DNA from: RGIG8785 sp045655245
GTDB taxonomy: Bacteria; Bacillota; Clostridia; RGIG8785
Assembly: GCA_045655245.1 (NCBI GenBank)
Contig: JAZOOX010000052.1
Coordinates: 1 to 38,833, forward strand
Direction of reading: 5' to 3'
Length of the DNA stretch: 38,833 bases
Below, in pieces: positions 21,779 through 31,094 of the stretch (position 1 is the stretch's first letter; the number at the start of each line of letters is the position of its first letter). Position numbers and translations under genes: made by a program. The notes beneath the pieces are model-generated. The model did no database searches. It saw nothing but the letters and a program-made list of their open reading frames with translations, and had not been told where the DNA came from.

Positions 21779-23113
21779 TTACCACATTTTCTTAAGATAA
21801 CCCTTTTTATACAAGAAACGTCTGAATTCGACCATTGCCGAATAGGTTGCCAACAGATACACTTTCGGGAAGGCAGTCTTGTTTAAAATGGCATCTAAAA
21901 CATCTTTGTATTCTTCGCAAAGAACAAACTTTTCAGTGTTCAAGCCCGCAGTCTGAAGACGGATTGCCATATCATAAAGGCGGGTCCCGCCCACCAAAAC
22001 TTTGTCCGGATTCATTTTGGAAAGAGCCTCGAAATCGGCGTCATAAATCCAGGAAACGTCAGTTCCATCCCCCAGTCGGTCATTCAGTAAAACGGCTAAC
22101 GAGGATGTGTCCTGTTCTAAGACCACTGTCTTAATCGCCTCACTACACCCTGCAGGGTTCTTCACCAGAATGACGCGAACTTGCTTATCGCCGATCCCGA
22201 TGATTTCCTGACGACCAAAGCGACTTTCCTGAACAGACAGGCTTTCGGCAATCACATCGGACGGTACGCCTAATTCAGCGGCACAAGCAAAAGCACAGAG
22301 ACCGTTATAAAGGTTATAAAGCCCTGCCTGGCTGACCGTGACCGCCTGTCCGTTAATAACGGCGTCACTGGCATCGGCACGAAGCTGGGTCAATTTTTCT
22401 ACACGATACTGAAGAACGGGGCGTTTTAAAGAACATTGTTCACAGCAATAATCGCCCAAATTACCGTAAACGACAGAATTATAAGTGAGCGTATTTCCGC
22501 ACTCGGGGCAAAACCGACCTTCGGTCCCTGTAGAATCGCAGGAACCGGCATCATCAAAGCCGTAATAAACCGTCTCGTTTTCGAAAGATTGATTCAGCAT
22601 GGGTAGGTCGCCGTTTAAAACCAATTTGCTTTCAGGAGCGTTGGAAAACGCCTGAAAGATTAAATCACGGGTTCTTTCCACTGCACCAAAGCGGTCTAAC
22701 TGGTCACGAAAAATGTTTGTAACAGCGATGATAACAGGATTCAAGTCGGCGCTGACACGCGGCAAATAAGCCTCGTCCACTTCCAAAACGGCAAAAGCGT
22801 GTTTACGGGAATACCGATAATTCTGCAGAAAACAAGTGACCAGACCCGCTTTTAAGTTAGCGCCGCTGCTGTTATTGATCGCCGTATGCCCATTATGTTT
22901 TAAAATCTGTTGAATCATTGCCGCAGTAGTGGTTTTTCCGTTAGTTCCCGTTACGGCAACCACACGGTAATTTGCGGCCAAATACCTTAAAATTTGCGGA
23001 CAAAGGCGCAACGAAATCTCGCCCGGCAGATTGGTACCGCCACCCAGGATACCCGTCAACCATACCAAAAGCCTGCCAATCCAAACGGATAATATCTTAC
23101 GGATGACAGCCAT
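21779..23113 (-). CDS. murT: Lipid II isoglutaminyl synthase, MurT subunit
   Basis: 444 residues. A Mur-ligase central domain with P-loop VTGTNGKTTTA (54-64) and DEAYLPRV, an inserted four-cysteine zinc ribbon (C202, C205, C223 or C224, C227), and the DUF1727 C-terminal domain with NPAGCSEAI (319-327) and DGTDVSWIYD (349-358), which holds the aspartate (D352) thought to position ammonia. MurT uses ATP to activate the D-Glu carboxylate of lipid II. All its own motifs look intact. The ATG follows GAAAGGGG very closely. Confidence 0.95.
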   Translation of the reverse strand: MAVIRKILSVWIGRLLVWLTGILGGGTNLPGEISLRLCPQILRYLAANYRVVAVTGTNGKTTTAAMIQQILKHNGHTAINNSSGANLKAGLVTCFLQNYRYSRKHAFAVLEVDEAYLPRVSADLNPVIIAVTNIFRDQLDRFGAVERTRDLIFQAFSNAPESKLVLNGDLPMLNQSFENETVYYGFDDAGSCDSTGTEGRFCPECGNTLTYNSVVYGNLGDYCCEQCSLKRPVLQYRVEKLTQLRADASDAVINGQAVTVSQAGLYNLYNGLCAFACAAELGVPSDVIAESLSVQESRFGRQEIIGIGDKQVRVILVKNPAGCSEAIKTVVLEQDTSSLAVLLNDRLGDGTDVSWIYDADFEALSKMNPDKVLVGGTRLYDMAIRLQTAGLNTEKFVLCEEYKDVLDAILNKTAFPKVYLLATYSAMVEFRRFLYKKGYLKKMW

Positions 23114-23123
23114 CCCCTTTCAA

Positions 23124-23606
23124 TTATTCTTCGGCAATTGTAACCGTAGCAATCTTCTGCTCGGTAACAGGTCGGTCTGCAAAACCGGTAGGAGTCGTTG
23201 CAATTTCGTCCACCGTTTCCAAGCCTTCAAATACCATACCAAAAGCGGCATACTGACCGTCCAGATGAGGTGCGTCCTGGTGCATAATAAAGAACTGCGA
23301 ACCTGCGGAGTCGGGATCCATCGCACGCGCCATCGAAACAACACCACGCACATGCTTCAAATCGTTAGAATAGCCGTTGGCAGAAAATTCACCGGGGATA
23401 CAGTATCCGGGGCCGCCCGTTCCGCTGCCGTTGGGGCATCCGCCCTGAATCATAAACCCTTCGATAACACGGTGAAAAATCAGACCGTTATAAAAGCCTT
23501 CTTCTGCCAGTTTGATAAAGTTTTTAACCGTCAAAGGTGCTTTGTCGGGATACAGTTTAAACTTAATCTGTTTCCCGTTCTCCATGGTAATCGTTGCAGT
23601 TGTCAT
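23124..23606 (-). CDS. ppiB: Cyclophilin-type peptidyl-prolyl isomerase
   Basis: 160 residues, cytoplasmic. Characteristic segments: FHRVIEGFMIQGGCPNGSGT (44-63), GVVSMARAMDPDSAGSQFFI (88-107) and FGMVFEG. Catalyses cis-trans isomerisation at proline. AGGAGG before the ATG; overlaps prfA by 4 nt and precedes murT by 10 nt. Confidence 0.94.
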   Translation of the reverse strand: MTTATITMENGKQIKFKLYPDKAPLTVKNFIKLAEEGFYNGLIFHRVIEGFMIQGGCPNGSGTGGPGYCIPGEFSANGYSNDLKHVRGVVSMARAMDPDSAGSQFFIMHQDAPHLDGQYAAFGMVFEGLETVDEIATTPTGFADRPVTEQKIATVTIAEE

Positions 23607-24673
23607 TGTATTTCCTCCTTTAGCTTTTCGCTTTGAGCGGCAAGCGTCAAAGCGTCCATAATTTCGTCCAATTCGCCGTTTAAAATCGATTCAATGCGGT
23701 GCAAGGTCAGACCGATACGGTGATCGGTCACACGACCTTGCGGGAAGTTGTAGGTACGAATTCGTTCACTTCTGTCGCCCGTTCCCACCTGACTTTTACG
23801 ATCCTTGGCAATCGCTTCGTTTTGTTGGGACTGCAACAGATCATAAAGGCGTGAGCGCAGAATTTTCATTGCTTTGTCCTTGTTTTTATGTTGGGACTTT
23901 TCGTCCTGACAGGAAACCACCAACCCCGTGGGAAGATGGGTAATCCGTACGGCAGAGTCAGTGGTATTAACACACTGACCGCCGGGGCCGCCTGCGCGGA
24001 ACACATCAACACGAATGTCGTTTTGATTGATCTCCACCTCTACGTCCTCTACTTCCGGTAAAACCGCAACCGTTACGGTTGAGGTGTGAATCCGCCCACC
24101 CGATTCGGTTTCGGGAATACGCTGAACGCGATGAACACCGCTCTCGAATTTCAGTCTGCTGTAAGCGCCGCTTCCCTCGATAGAGAAAGAGATCTCTTTA
24201 TAGCCGCCTATATCGGTCATGTTGGAATTCATCGTCTCGACCTTCCAGCGTCGCATTTCGGCATACATGCTATACATTCTAAAGAGCTCGGCGGCAAACA
24301 AAGCCGCTTCGTCCCCACCTGCACCACCACGAATTTCCACAATAACGTTCTTGTCATCGTTGGGGTCTTTCGGCAACAGGAGGATTTTCAGCTCTTCTTC
24401 GGCAGTGCGTACTGTTTCCTGAGCCATCTGCAATTCTTCCTGTGCCAGTTCCCTTAACTCACGGTCGTCGGCGTCAGCAATCAACTGAGTGGCTTCCTCT
24501 ACCGTTTGCAGGGCGTTCCGATATTCTCGGTATTTCTCTACAATCGGAGAAAGGTCCGCATGTTCTTTCATCAATTTGCGCCAGGTATCCTGATCAGCGA
24601 TAACGTCAGGATCACTGATTTTCTCGCCGATTTCGGTAAATCGACTTTCTAAAAAGTCCAGTTTGCTCAGCAT
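23603..24673 (-). CDS. prfA: Peptide chain release factor 1
   Basis: 356 residues. The anticodon-like tripeptide is PET (187-189) in RIPETESGGRIHTST, and the GGQ catalytic motif is at 231-233. RF1 reads UAA and UAG. It lies 10 nt after prfB, so both release factors share one transcript. The start ATG 24673 has GAGG about 8-9 nt upstream, overlapping the prfB stop region. Confidence 0.97.
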   Translation of the reverse strand: MLSKLDFLESRFTEIGEKISDPDVIADQDTWRKLMKEHADLSPIVEKYREYRNALQTVEEATQLIADADDRELRELAQEELQMAQETVRTAEEELKILLLPKDPNDDKNVIVEIRGGAGGDEAALFAAELFRMYSMYAEMRRWKVETMNSNMTDIGGYKEISFSIEGSGAYSRLKFESGVHRVQRIPETESGGRIHTSTVTVAVLPEVEDVEVEINQNDIRVDVFRAGGPGGQCVNTTDSAVRITHLPTGLVVSCQDEKSQHKNKDKAMKILRSRLYDLLQSQQNEAIAKDRKSQVGTGDRSERIRTYNFPQGRVTDHRIGLTLHRIESILNGELDEIMDALTLAAQSEKLKEEIQ

Positions 24674-24683
24674 GACTAACGCC

Positions 24684-25806
24684 TCATTTCAGGTTCAGTT
24701 CGTTACGACTTGCAGCCTTTAGATACTCGTTAATAAAGCCGTCCAAATCACCATCCATAACCGCGCCGATGTTACCCGTTTCAAAGCTGGTACGGTGGTC
24801 TTTAACCATACTGTACGGATGGAAAACATAGGAACGAATCTGGCTGCCCCAGGCAATTTCCTTTTGGACACCCTTAATATCCTCAATCTTTTCTTTGTTT
24901 TCCCGTTCCTTGATTTCAACCAGTTTCGAGATCAGCATCTTCATTGCCATATCACGGTTTTTGTGCTGAGAACGCTCGTTCTGGCAAGCGACAACCACAC
25001 CCGTAGGAATATGAGTGATGCGGATTGCGGATTCGGTCTTATTAACGTGCTGACCGCCCGCACCGCTGGAACGATAGGTATCAATTTTCAAATCATCGGG
25101 ATTGATTTGGATGCCGTCATCGTCGTTGATTTCAGGCATTACTTCCAGGGAAGCAAAAGATGTGTGCCGCCGCCCTGATGAGTCAAAGGGTGAAATTCGA
25201 ACCAGGCGGTGGACACCCTTTTCGCCACGGGTATACCCGTAGGCATTTAACCCTTCGATTAAAATGGTAGCGCTCTTGATTCCTGCTTCGTCACCGTCTA
25301 AGTAGTCAATGGTCTGAACACGGAAACCGCGGCGTTCTGCCCAACGCATATACATCCGCAACAACATCTGCGCCCAGTCCTGCGCCTCGGTGCCGCCTGC
25401 ACCCGCATGGAAGGATAAAATTGCGTTGTTCTTATCATATTCGCCCGACAGCAACGTTTCGATACGAAGATCGGAAAACGCCTGACAAAGACTCTCATAA
25501 GTTTCTTTTGCTTCTTCATAAACCGAATCGTCTTCCATTTCAATTCCCAGTTCAACCAAAGTTAAGGCATCTTCCCACCCCTGTTTCAAACTGGTGAAAC
25601 GACCGATCTTATCACGATATTGCTTGATTTGTTGCATCAATTTTTGGGATTCTTCAGGATTGTTCCAAAGATCGGGACTCTCCAGAAGTTCCTCCAGCCT
25701 TTTGACTTCGGCCTCTGCTGCATCTAAGTTAAAGTGAATCCCTCAAATCCATCATATCGTTTTGCATTGCATTTAAGGAAAGTCGCAATTCGTCTAACTC
25801 TATCAT
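24684..25806 (-). CDS. prfB: Peptide chain release factor 2, made by programmed +1 frameshift
   Basis: RF2 reads UAA and UGA. A short first frame from ATG 25806 encodes 25 residues (MIELDELRLSLNAMQNDMMD, then LRDSL) and meets TAA at 25731-25729. Skipping one base after CTT (25734-25732) moves into the main frame (NLDAAEAEVKRLEELL...) and gives a 373-residue protein. SPF (205-207) and GGQ (250-252) then match the E. coli numbering. The site is CTT-TAA-C with AGGG 6-9 nt before CTT, the known RF2 autoregulatory design, except that the stop is UAA, not the usual UGA. Both stops are RF2 targets, so feedback can work, but RF1 would compete here. It follows secA by 29 nt. Confidence 0.93.
25728..25744 (-). 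promoter_or_regulatory. RF2 recoding site (GAGGG...CTT TAA C)
   Basis: Minus strand GAGGGATTCACTTTAAC: an internal Shine-Dalgarno-like GAGGG, a slippery CTT, and an in-frame TAA followed by C. The upstream frame is 25 codons, the usual position in prfB. The 0-frame and +1-frame peptides join into an uninterrupted RF2. Confidence 0.88.
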
Positions 25807-25835
25807 GTTCTCACATCCTTAATAAAATTTAAATG

Positions 25836-28574
25836 TTATCTACCGCAACATTTTTTATATTTTTTACCCGAACCGCAAGGGCAGGGGTCGTTACGACCAA
25901 CTTTGTTTTCCACTTGACGGGGTTGCTCACGCGTCACGTTACCATCGCCGTGGTTGGCGCTGGTTCTCATCTGACGGCGGTTCATCACCCGTTCCCCTAC
26001 CGTGACGTGGAATAAATACATGACCGTTGCTTCTTTGATGCTGTCAACGGTTTCGTCGTACATTCGCTCGGTTTCCATACGGAACTCTACAACGGGGTCG
26101 TGTTGTGCAAAAGCGCGCAAACCGATACCCTGCTTTAAGTGGTCTACGTTGTCAAGGTATCCCACCCATTTTTCATCTACGAAACGAAGCAACAACTGCC
26201 GTTCCACTTCACGGAACACGTCAGTGGTGACCGCTTCCTCGATTTTGGAAAGACGGCTAAGTGCCAATTCGGTCAACTGATCGGTAACCATCTCAGGAGT
26301 CAGATCATCCAGTTCGTCTTTTGAATAGCAGAGTTCACCGGGGGCCAAGAAGAAACTGCCGAAATAGTGGCGCAGACTCTCCCAATCCCATTCCTCGGCA
26401 TAAGGACTGACTGCCGCGTGACGGATGACGGCATCGGAAACCACAGACCTTAACATTCCCAGTATCGATTCATGCATATCCAAGCCGTCCAGTACTTGCT
26501 GGCGCTGGGCATAGATGATCTTACGCTGTTCGTTAATGACATCATCGTATTGCAAAACATTCTTACGAATGTTGAAGTTTCGTTCCTCGATCCGTCTTTG
26601 GGAGTTCTCGACAGCGGTAGAAATCAGTCGGATGTCAATGTTCTGGTCCAGTTTTCCGTCCTGGGTAATAAAAGCACGAAGCCGCTGGAACTGCGGACCG
26701 CCGAACAAACGGAATAAATCGTCTTCGAAAGAAACATAAAAGCGGGTTACGCCCAGGTCTCCCTGGCGTCCTGCACGACCGCACAACTGATTGTCAATGC
26801 GACGGTTTTCGTTACGCTCGGTACCGATGACACACAAGCCACCTGCTTTCAGTACCTCTTCCGCCTCTACCGCCACGATTTTTTTATACTCCGCCAAACG
26901 CGTACGGTAAAGTTCGCGGGCAGCAAGAACGGTCTCGTCAGCTACATCCGCATAGCTGGTTGCCGCCTCAATCACAGCATCTTCGTAGCCCTCTTTTTTC
27001 AGGTCCTTACGCGCCATAAAATCGGCGTTACCGCCCAGAATGATATCCGTACCGCGACCCGCCATATTGGTCGCAATGGTAACGGCACCTTTTCGCCCCG
27101 CCTGAGCAATAATCTCAGCTTCTTTGGCATGGTTTTTGGCGTTCAGCACATTATGAGGAACGCCAGCCTTTTTAAACAGCGTGCTGAAAATTTCGGAGGA
27201 TTCAACCGAAGTGGTACCGACCAAAATCGGTTGTCCCGCGGCGTGACGCTCCTGTACATCTTTTAAGACGGTGGCGTATTTCTCTTTCAGATTGGGGCAC
27301 AAACAGTCAGGCAGGTCCTGGCGCACCATCGGCTTGTTGGTGGGAATGGTAACAACATCCAAACGATAGATCTCGCGGAATTCCCGCTCTTCGGTCTGAG
27401 CAGTACCTGTCATACCCGACAGTTTGGCAAACATACGAAAATAGTTTTGTAAGGTGATGGTCGCCATGGTGCGGCTTTCGTTTTCCACCTTCACCCGCTC
27501 TTTTGCTTCAATGGCCTGATGCAAACCATTACTGTAACGGCGCCCCGGCATCAACCGACCGGTGAAGCTGTCAACAATAATAACCTCACCGTCCTGGATC
27601 ACATAGTCGCGGTCCTTGACCATCGTACCGTGGGCTTTGATGGCCTGGTTAACGTGGTGGGATAAGGTCATATTCTCCATATCCGACCAGTTTTCGACTC
27701 CAAAACATTCTTCTGCCTTGCGGATACCGTTCAATGTCAGCGTTGCGGTACGTGCCTTTTCGTCCACGATATAATCCGCATCGGTTTCGGCATCCATATC
27801 CGTTTTGCGATCAGCCTCTTTGATGCGAAGAACTTTCAGGCGCTTAACAAACGCTTCCGCCCGCTCGTACAGATCGCTGGATTCGTCGCTCATACCCGAA
27901 ATAATCAGCGGGGTTCGGGCTTCATCAATCAGAATGCTGTCCACTTCGTCGATAATGGCGAAATTATGACCACGTTGCACCTGTTCTGCCTTAGAAAAAG
28001 ACATGTTGTCACGAAGATAATCAAACCCAAATTCATTATTGGTACCATAGGTAATATCGGCATCATAAGCGGCTTTTCTCGATTCAGGGGGAACCTCTTT
28101 GGTAACCAACCCCACGCTTAATCCCAAAAAGCGGTAGAGTTTTCCCATCCACTCACTGTCACGCCGCGCCAGATAGTCGTTGACCGTAACCACATAGACA
28201 CCTTTTCCCGACAGCGCATTGAGATACACGGGGAGGGTCGCGACCAAGGTTTTGCCTTCACCGGTTTTCATTTCGGCAATGCGCCCCTGATGCAGGATGA
28301 TGCCGCCGATTAACTGCACTTTAAAGTGACGCATATTCAGCACACGAGAGGCGGCCTCCCGCACCGTAGCAAAGGCTTCGGGCAGAATATCGTCCAAGGT
28401 CTCCCCTGCGGCCAAACGTTCTTTGAACCAAGGGGTTTTTGATTTTAGTTCTTCATCTGACAGTTCCCGATATACAGGCTCTAACGCCTCGATTGCAGAG
28501 ACCATCGGCTGAATCCGTCGAACCTCACGGTCGCTGTAACTGCCAAACATTTTACTTGCCAGACTTTTCAGCAT
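25836..28574 (-). CDS. secA: Preprotein translocase ATPase SecA
   Basis: 912 residues. Walker A MKTGEGKT (102-109, K108 as in E. coli), Walker B IIDEVDSILIDEARTPL, helicase motifs NMAGRGTDIILG and GRAGRQGD, and a C-terminal zinc-binding tail CPCGSGKKYKKCC for SecB/ribosome/lipid contact. It drives secreted proteins through SecYEG. It is 12 nt after a secreted foldase gene and upstream of prfB, the conserved secA-prfB order. Confidence 0.98.
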   Translation of the reverse strand: MLKSLASKMFGSYSDREVRRIQPMVSAIEALEPVYRELSDEELKSKTPWFKERLAAGETLDDILPEAFATVREAASRVLNMRHFKVQLIGGIILHQGRIAEMKTGEGKTLVATLPVYLNALSGKGVYVVTVNDYLARRDSEWMGKLYRFLGLSVGLVTKEVPPESRKAAYDADITYGTNNEFGFDYLRDNMSFSKAEQVQRGHNFAIIDEVDSILIDEARTPLIISGMSDESSDLYERAEAFVKRLKVLRIKEADRKTDMDAETDADYIVDEKARTATLTLNGIRKAEECFGVENWSDMENMTLSHHVNQAIKAHGTMVKDRDYVIQDGEVIIVDSFTGRLMPGRRYSNGLHQAIEAKERVKVENESRTMATITLQNYFRMFAKLSGMTGTAQTEEREFREIYRLDVVTIPTNKPMVRQDLPDCLCPNLKEKYATVLKDVQERHAAGQPILVGTTSVESSEIFSTLFKKAGVPHNVLNAKNHAKEAEIIAQAGRKGAVTIATNMAGRGTDIILGGNADFMARKDLKKEGYEDAVIEAATSYADVADETVLAARELYRTRLAEYKKIVAVEAEEVLKAGGLCVIGTERNENRRIDNQLCGRAGRQGDLGVTRFYVSFEDDLFRLFGGPQFQRLRAFITQDGKLDQNIDIRLISTAVENSQRRIEERNFNIRKNVLQYDDVINEQRKIIYAQRQQVLDGLDMHESILGMLRSVVSDAVIRHAAVSPYAEEWDWESLRHYFGSFFLAPGELCYSKDELDDLTPEMVTDQLTELALSRLSKIEEAVTTDVFREVERQLLLRFVDEKWVGYLDNVDHLKQGIGLRAFAQHDPVVEFRMETERMYDETVDSIKEATVMYLFHVTVGERVMNRRQMRTSANHGDGNVTREQPRQVENKVGRNDPCPCGSGKKYKKCCGR

Positions 28575-28586
28575 TTTAAACTCCTA

Positions 28587-29699
28587 TCACTTTACTCTTA
28601 CAATGGTGGCTTTTTCTCGCAACCCTGCAACGTAGTCGGCAAAGCAGTCGTTGATAATCTGCTGGCGAATTGCTTCCTTCCACGACTCATAAGAGTCGGT
28701 GATGCCGGAACCGATACGCTTAATAATATGATACCCAAAATCGGTTTTTACCAATCCGCTGACCTGGTTATCTTTCAGGTTTTTCGTTGCTTCCTCAAAT
28801 TCGGTAACCATTTGACCTGCGGTAAAAGAATACCCGTCGGGGTTAGTAGCAAGACCGGGGTCCTCGGAATATTCTTTCATGAGCTTGTCAAAATCGGCGC
28901 CTTTTTTAATCTTCTCCAACACCGACTGCGCTTTCTTTTTTACAGCATTCGCATCCGTCTCGTTCATTCCCTCGGTAGAGAAAAGAATATGCTTTGCCGT
29001 CCAGTACTCCTGCTCACGGGAGGCAAGATGCTCATCATAATAGGCACGTACCGCATTATCATCGGCTGTAAAGTCTAAGGATTGTTGGAACTTATCTGCC
29101 AAGAGAAGCTGTAAACGAAGGGTTAAATAGGTCTCTTCGGTATAGCCGATTTCGTCCAGTTGCTGTTTGAAAATCTCCTCGCCCAGTGTTTGTTTTAATA
29201 CAGAAATTTCCGCTGAAACTGCGGTCAATTCATCATCCGTCAATATAACTCCTGCCTCGGATGCCGCTTGGCAGATCAAGTACCGCTCGGTTACGTAAAG
29301 GTACGCCTGTTCATCCAGCTGTGCATCGGTCAGCATTTGACCCTGTCCTTCGAAATAATTTGCCATCTGTTTTTTAGCAGCTTCCACCATTTCGATATTA
29401 ACCTTCTCGCCGTTAATCACCAAAGCGGTTTTCGAAGGTGTAATGTCAATCGTCCCCTTTTCGCCGTTCCATAAAACATCCATTCCCAGTTTTTCACAAA
29501 CTTCGCGCAAGGGAACGTAGGTACGGTCCAAATACTCAAAATGGTCGCCCGACATATCGGCACCGTTGATGGTAATCGTGCTGGGGTTCCGCAAAACCGA
29601 AATCTGCTCAAAGATGTCGTCTGCAAAAATAGCAAAGGAGCACGTTAAAACCAAGGTGAAAACGATCCCGATGATAAAACCTTTTAAGATATTCTTCAT
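28587..29699 (-). CDS. Secreted parvulin-type peptidyl-prolyl isomerase with stalk domain (PrsA/SurA-like)
   Basis: 370 residues. A signal peptide or anchor (about 1-26, ending AIFA) is followed by a copper amine oxidase N-terminal-like (stalk) domain at about 36-100 (ITINGADM, YVPLREVCEKLGMDVLWNGE), a SurA-N-like helical part (about 100-210) and a rotamase domain (about 235-330: AKHILFS, EYSEDPGLATNPDGY, FGYHIIK). It probably folds exported proteins at the outer membrane face. No canonical lipobox (LVLTC lacks the small residue before Cys), so it differs from lipoprotein PrsA. It directly precedes secA, fitting an export-and-fold unit. Confidence 0.87.
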   Translation of the reverse strand: MKNILKGFIIGIVFTLVLTCSFAIFADDIFEQISVLRNPSTITINGADMSGDHFEYLDRTYVPLREVCEKLGMDVLWNGEKGTIDITPSKTALVINGEKVNIEMVEAAKKQMANYFEGQGQMLTDAQLDEQAYLYVTERYLICQAASEAGVILTDDELTAVSAEISVLKQTLGEEIFKQQLDEIGYTEETYLTLRLQLLLADKFQQSLDFTADDNAVRAYYDEHLASREQEYWTAKHILFSTEGMNETDANAVKKKAQSVLEKIKKGADFDKLMKEYSEDPGLATNPDGYSFTAGQMVTEFEEATKNLKDNQVSGLVKTDFGYHIIKRIGSGITDSYESWKEAIRQQIINDCFADYVAGLREKATIVRVK

Positions 29700-29711
29700 A
29701 GTAAATTCTCC

Positions 29712-31094
29712 TTATTGATTAACGCCATACTCATCCCGTAAGCGGTTACGGCGAAGAATGATAAACTCGGCGGCATACGATACAAAAGCAACAAAGAACA
29801 CGCCGAAAATCAGGTTGGTGTAAAAGAGCTGTTTCGAGATTTCTGCCAAACCAAACAGAAAAGCCGTGGCGACCAGCAACAGGGTCGGCATCACCGACAA
29901 TGCGGCAAAACAATCGGTCAGCGCTTTGTCCTCGTCACACAAAAGGTCTTTTCTTCGTACGATACAAAGTAAGACCATCAGTGCGATGTAGATCAGCCAA
30001 ATCGGTACGCCTCGCGGTAAAAAGCGAAGTTGAACCAGTTCAAGCAAACGGGTCGGTGCGCTCACGACTCGCTGAAATGAAAAACGCTCGTCAAAACTGC
30101 GGAGATAAGAGATGCTCGTTTCATAGACATTGTTTCCCACCTGCTTCAGCACAGGCCAGAACTGTTTGGGATGATTGGCGTAGTATCCCGCCAGTCGTCC
30201 GTAGTCAAAGTCGGGATAAAACGAATCGGGATTCAAGTCGTCAACCACCTCGAAATAAGGCTTGTTGGCAAAATCCGCCAATTCCTGAGGCAATCCAATT
30301 TCGTCCGTTACTGTTTGAGGTGTTTCTGCAAAGGCAAGAGTGCCGAAGAAAAACGAATTATACAGATCCTGACGGTACTGGGGCTCGGTACGAGAAAAAA
30401 GTCCGACAGTCGAAGAAACCATTAAGATCGGCACGGCCGCAATAAGCAAGATCCGTTTCCATCCGATGGGCAACAAAACCAATCGAATGCAAACAAAAAC
30501 GAAGAATAAAGCCATTAGCGCCGCAATCGGTCCCAGTGTAGTAAACGCTGCGGCAAAGAGCACAAACAGCAGTGCACTCCAGATATTCTTTCGGCGAACA
30601 AACTCCAGCATTGCACCCAGTGCCATTAAAAGCAGAGGCATTGCGGCGCCTTCGATGTAAAAGGTATTGTAATAACTAAAAAACCCATAACTAACTGCAG
30701 AAAGCAAAACGAGTATCCCTGCAATCCCATTGGACAAAGGGGTTCTAAGGTTTAAGTTCCGGCCGATCAACCAAAGACCAAAGACCGAAAGCGCAACATA
30801 AACCAAAGACAAAATTCGGATATCAAATACTTCGATACCCAAAAGTTCGTACCAAAGGAAAAACAGACCTGTAAACAGCAGCTTTGCCGCGGAAAAAGGC
30901 ATGCCTTCCAGCATGGCAAAGCCTGTATCGAACCCATAGGTAAGGTCACCGACACGGTACATCTTCCCTTGGGTCAAGAACCGAAAAATCTCCCCGTTAT
31001 CGCGTACAAACGCAGGGAAACAGAAAAGGGTCACAAAATAGACCAAAAATGCAATTGCGGGCATCCAAACGGAAGGTTTTTTAAATCGGTTCAT
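29712..31094 (-). CDS. Polytopic membrane protein, possible GT-C type glycosyltransferase
   Basis: 460 residues with about ten or eleven membrane spans. The first outer loop contains FVRDNGEIFRFLTQGKMY, with an acidic D-x-x-E pair placed as in GT-C enzymes that use polyprenyl-linked sugars, and a large outer loop (about 250-340) lies between spans, ahead of a final transmembrane block. I cannot assign a substrate; an O-antigen/teichoic transfer or a plain membrane protein are alternatives. ATG 31094 with GGAGGAGG upstream; it overlaps rsmI by 14 nt. Confidence 0.6.
   Translation of the reverse strand: MNRFKKPSVWMPAIAFLVYFVTLFCFPAFVRDNGEIFRFLTQGKMYRVGDLTYGFDTGFAMLEGMPFSAAKLLFTGLFFLWYELLGIEVFDIRILSLVYVALSVFGLWLIGRNLNLRTPLSNGIAGILVLLSAVSYGFFSYYNTFYIEGAAMPLLLMALGAMLEFVRRKNIWSALLFVLFAAAFTTLGPIAALMALFFVFVCIRLVLLPIGWKRILLIAAVPILMVSSTVGLFSRTEPQYRQDLYNSFFFGTLAFAETPQTVTDEIGLPQELADFANKPYFEVVDDLNPDSFYPDFDYGRLAGYYANHPKQFWPVLKQVGNNVYETSISYLRSFDERFSFQRVVSAPTRLLELVQLRFLPRGVPIWLIYIALMVLLCIVRRKDLLCDEDKALTDCFAALSVMPTLLLVATAFLFGLAEISKQLFYTNLIFGVFFVAFVSYAAEFIILRRNRLRDEYGVNQ

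Noticed and set aside
29637..29645. Lipobox in the PrsA-like protein (LVLTC)
   Set aside because: The residue before Cys is Thr rather than Gly, Ala or Ser, and a type I cleavage site (AIFA) follows, so a lipoprotein is unlikely.
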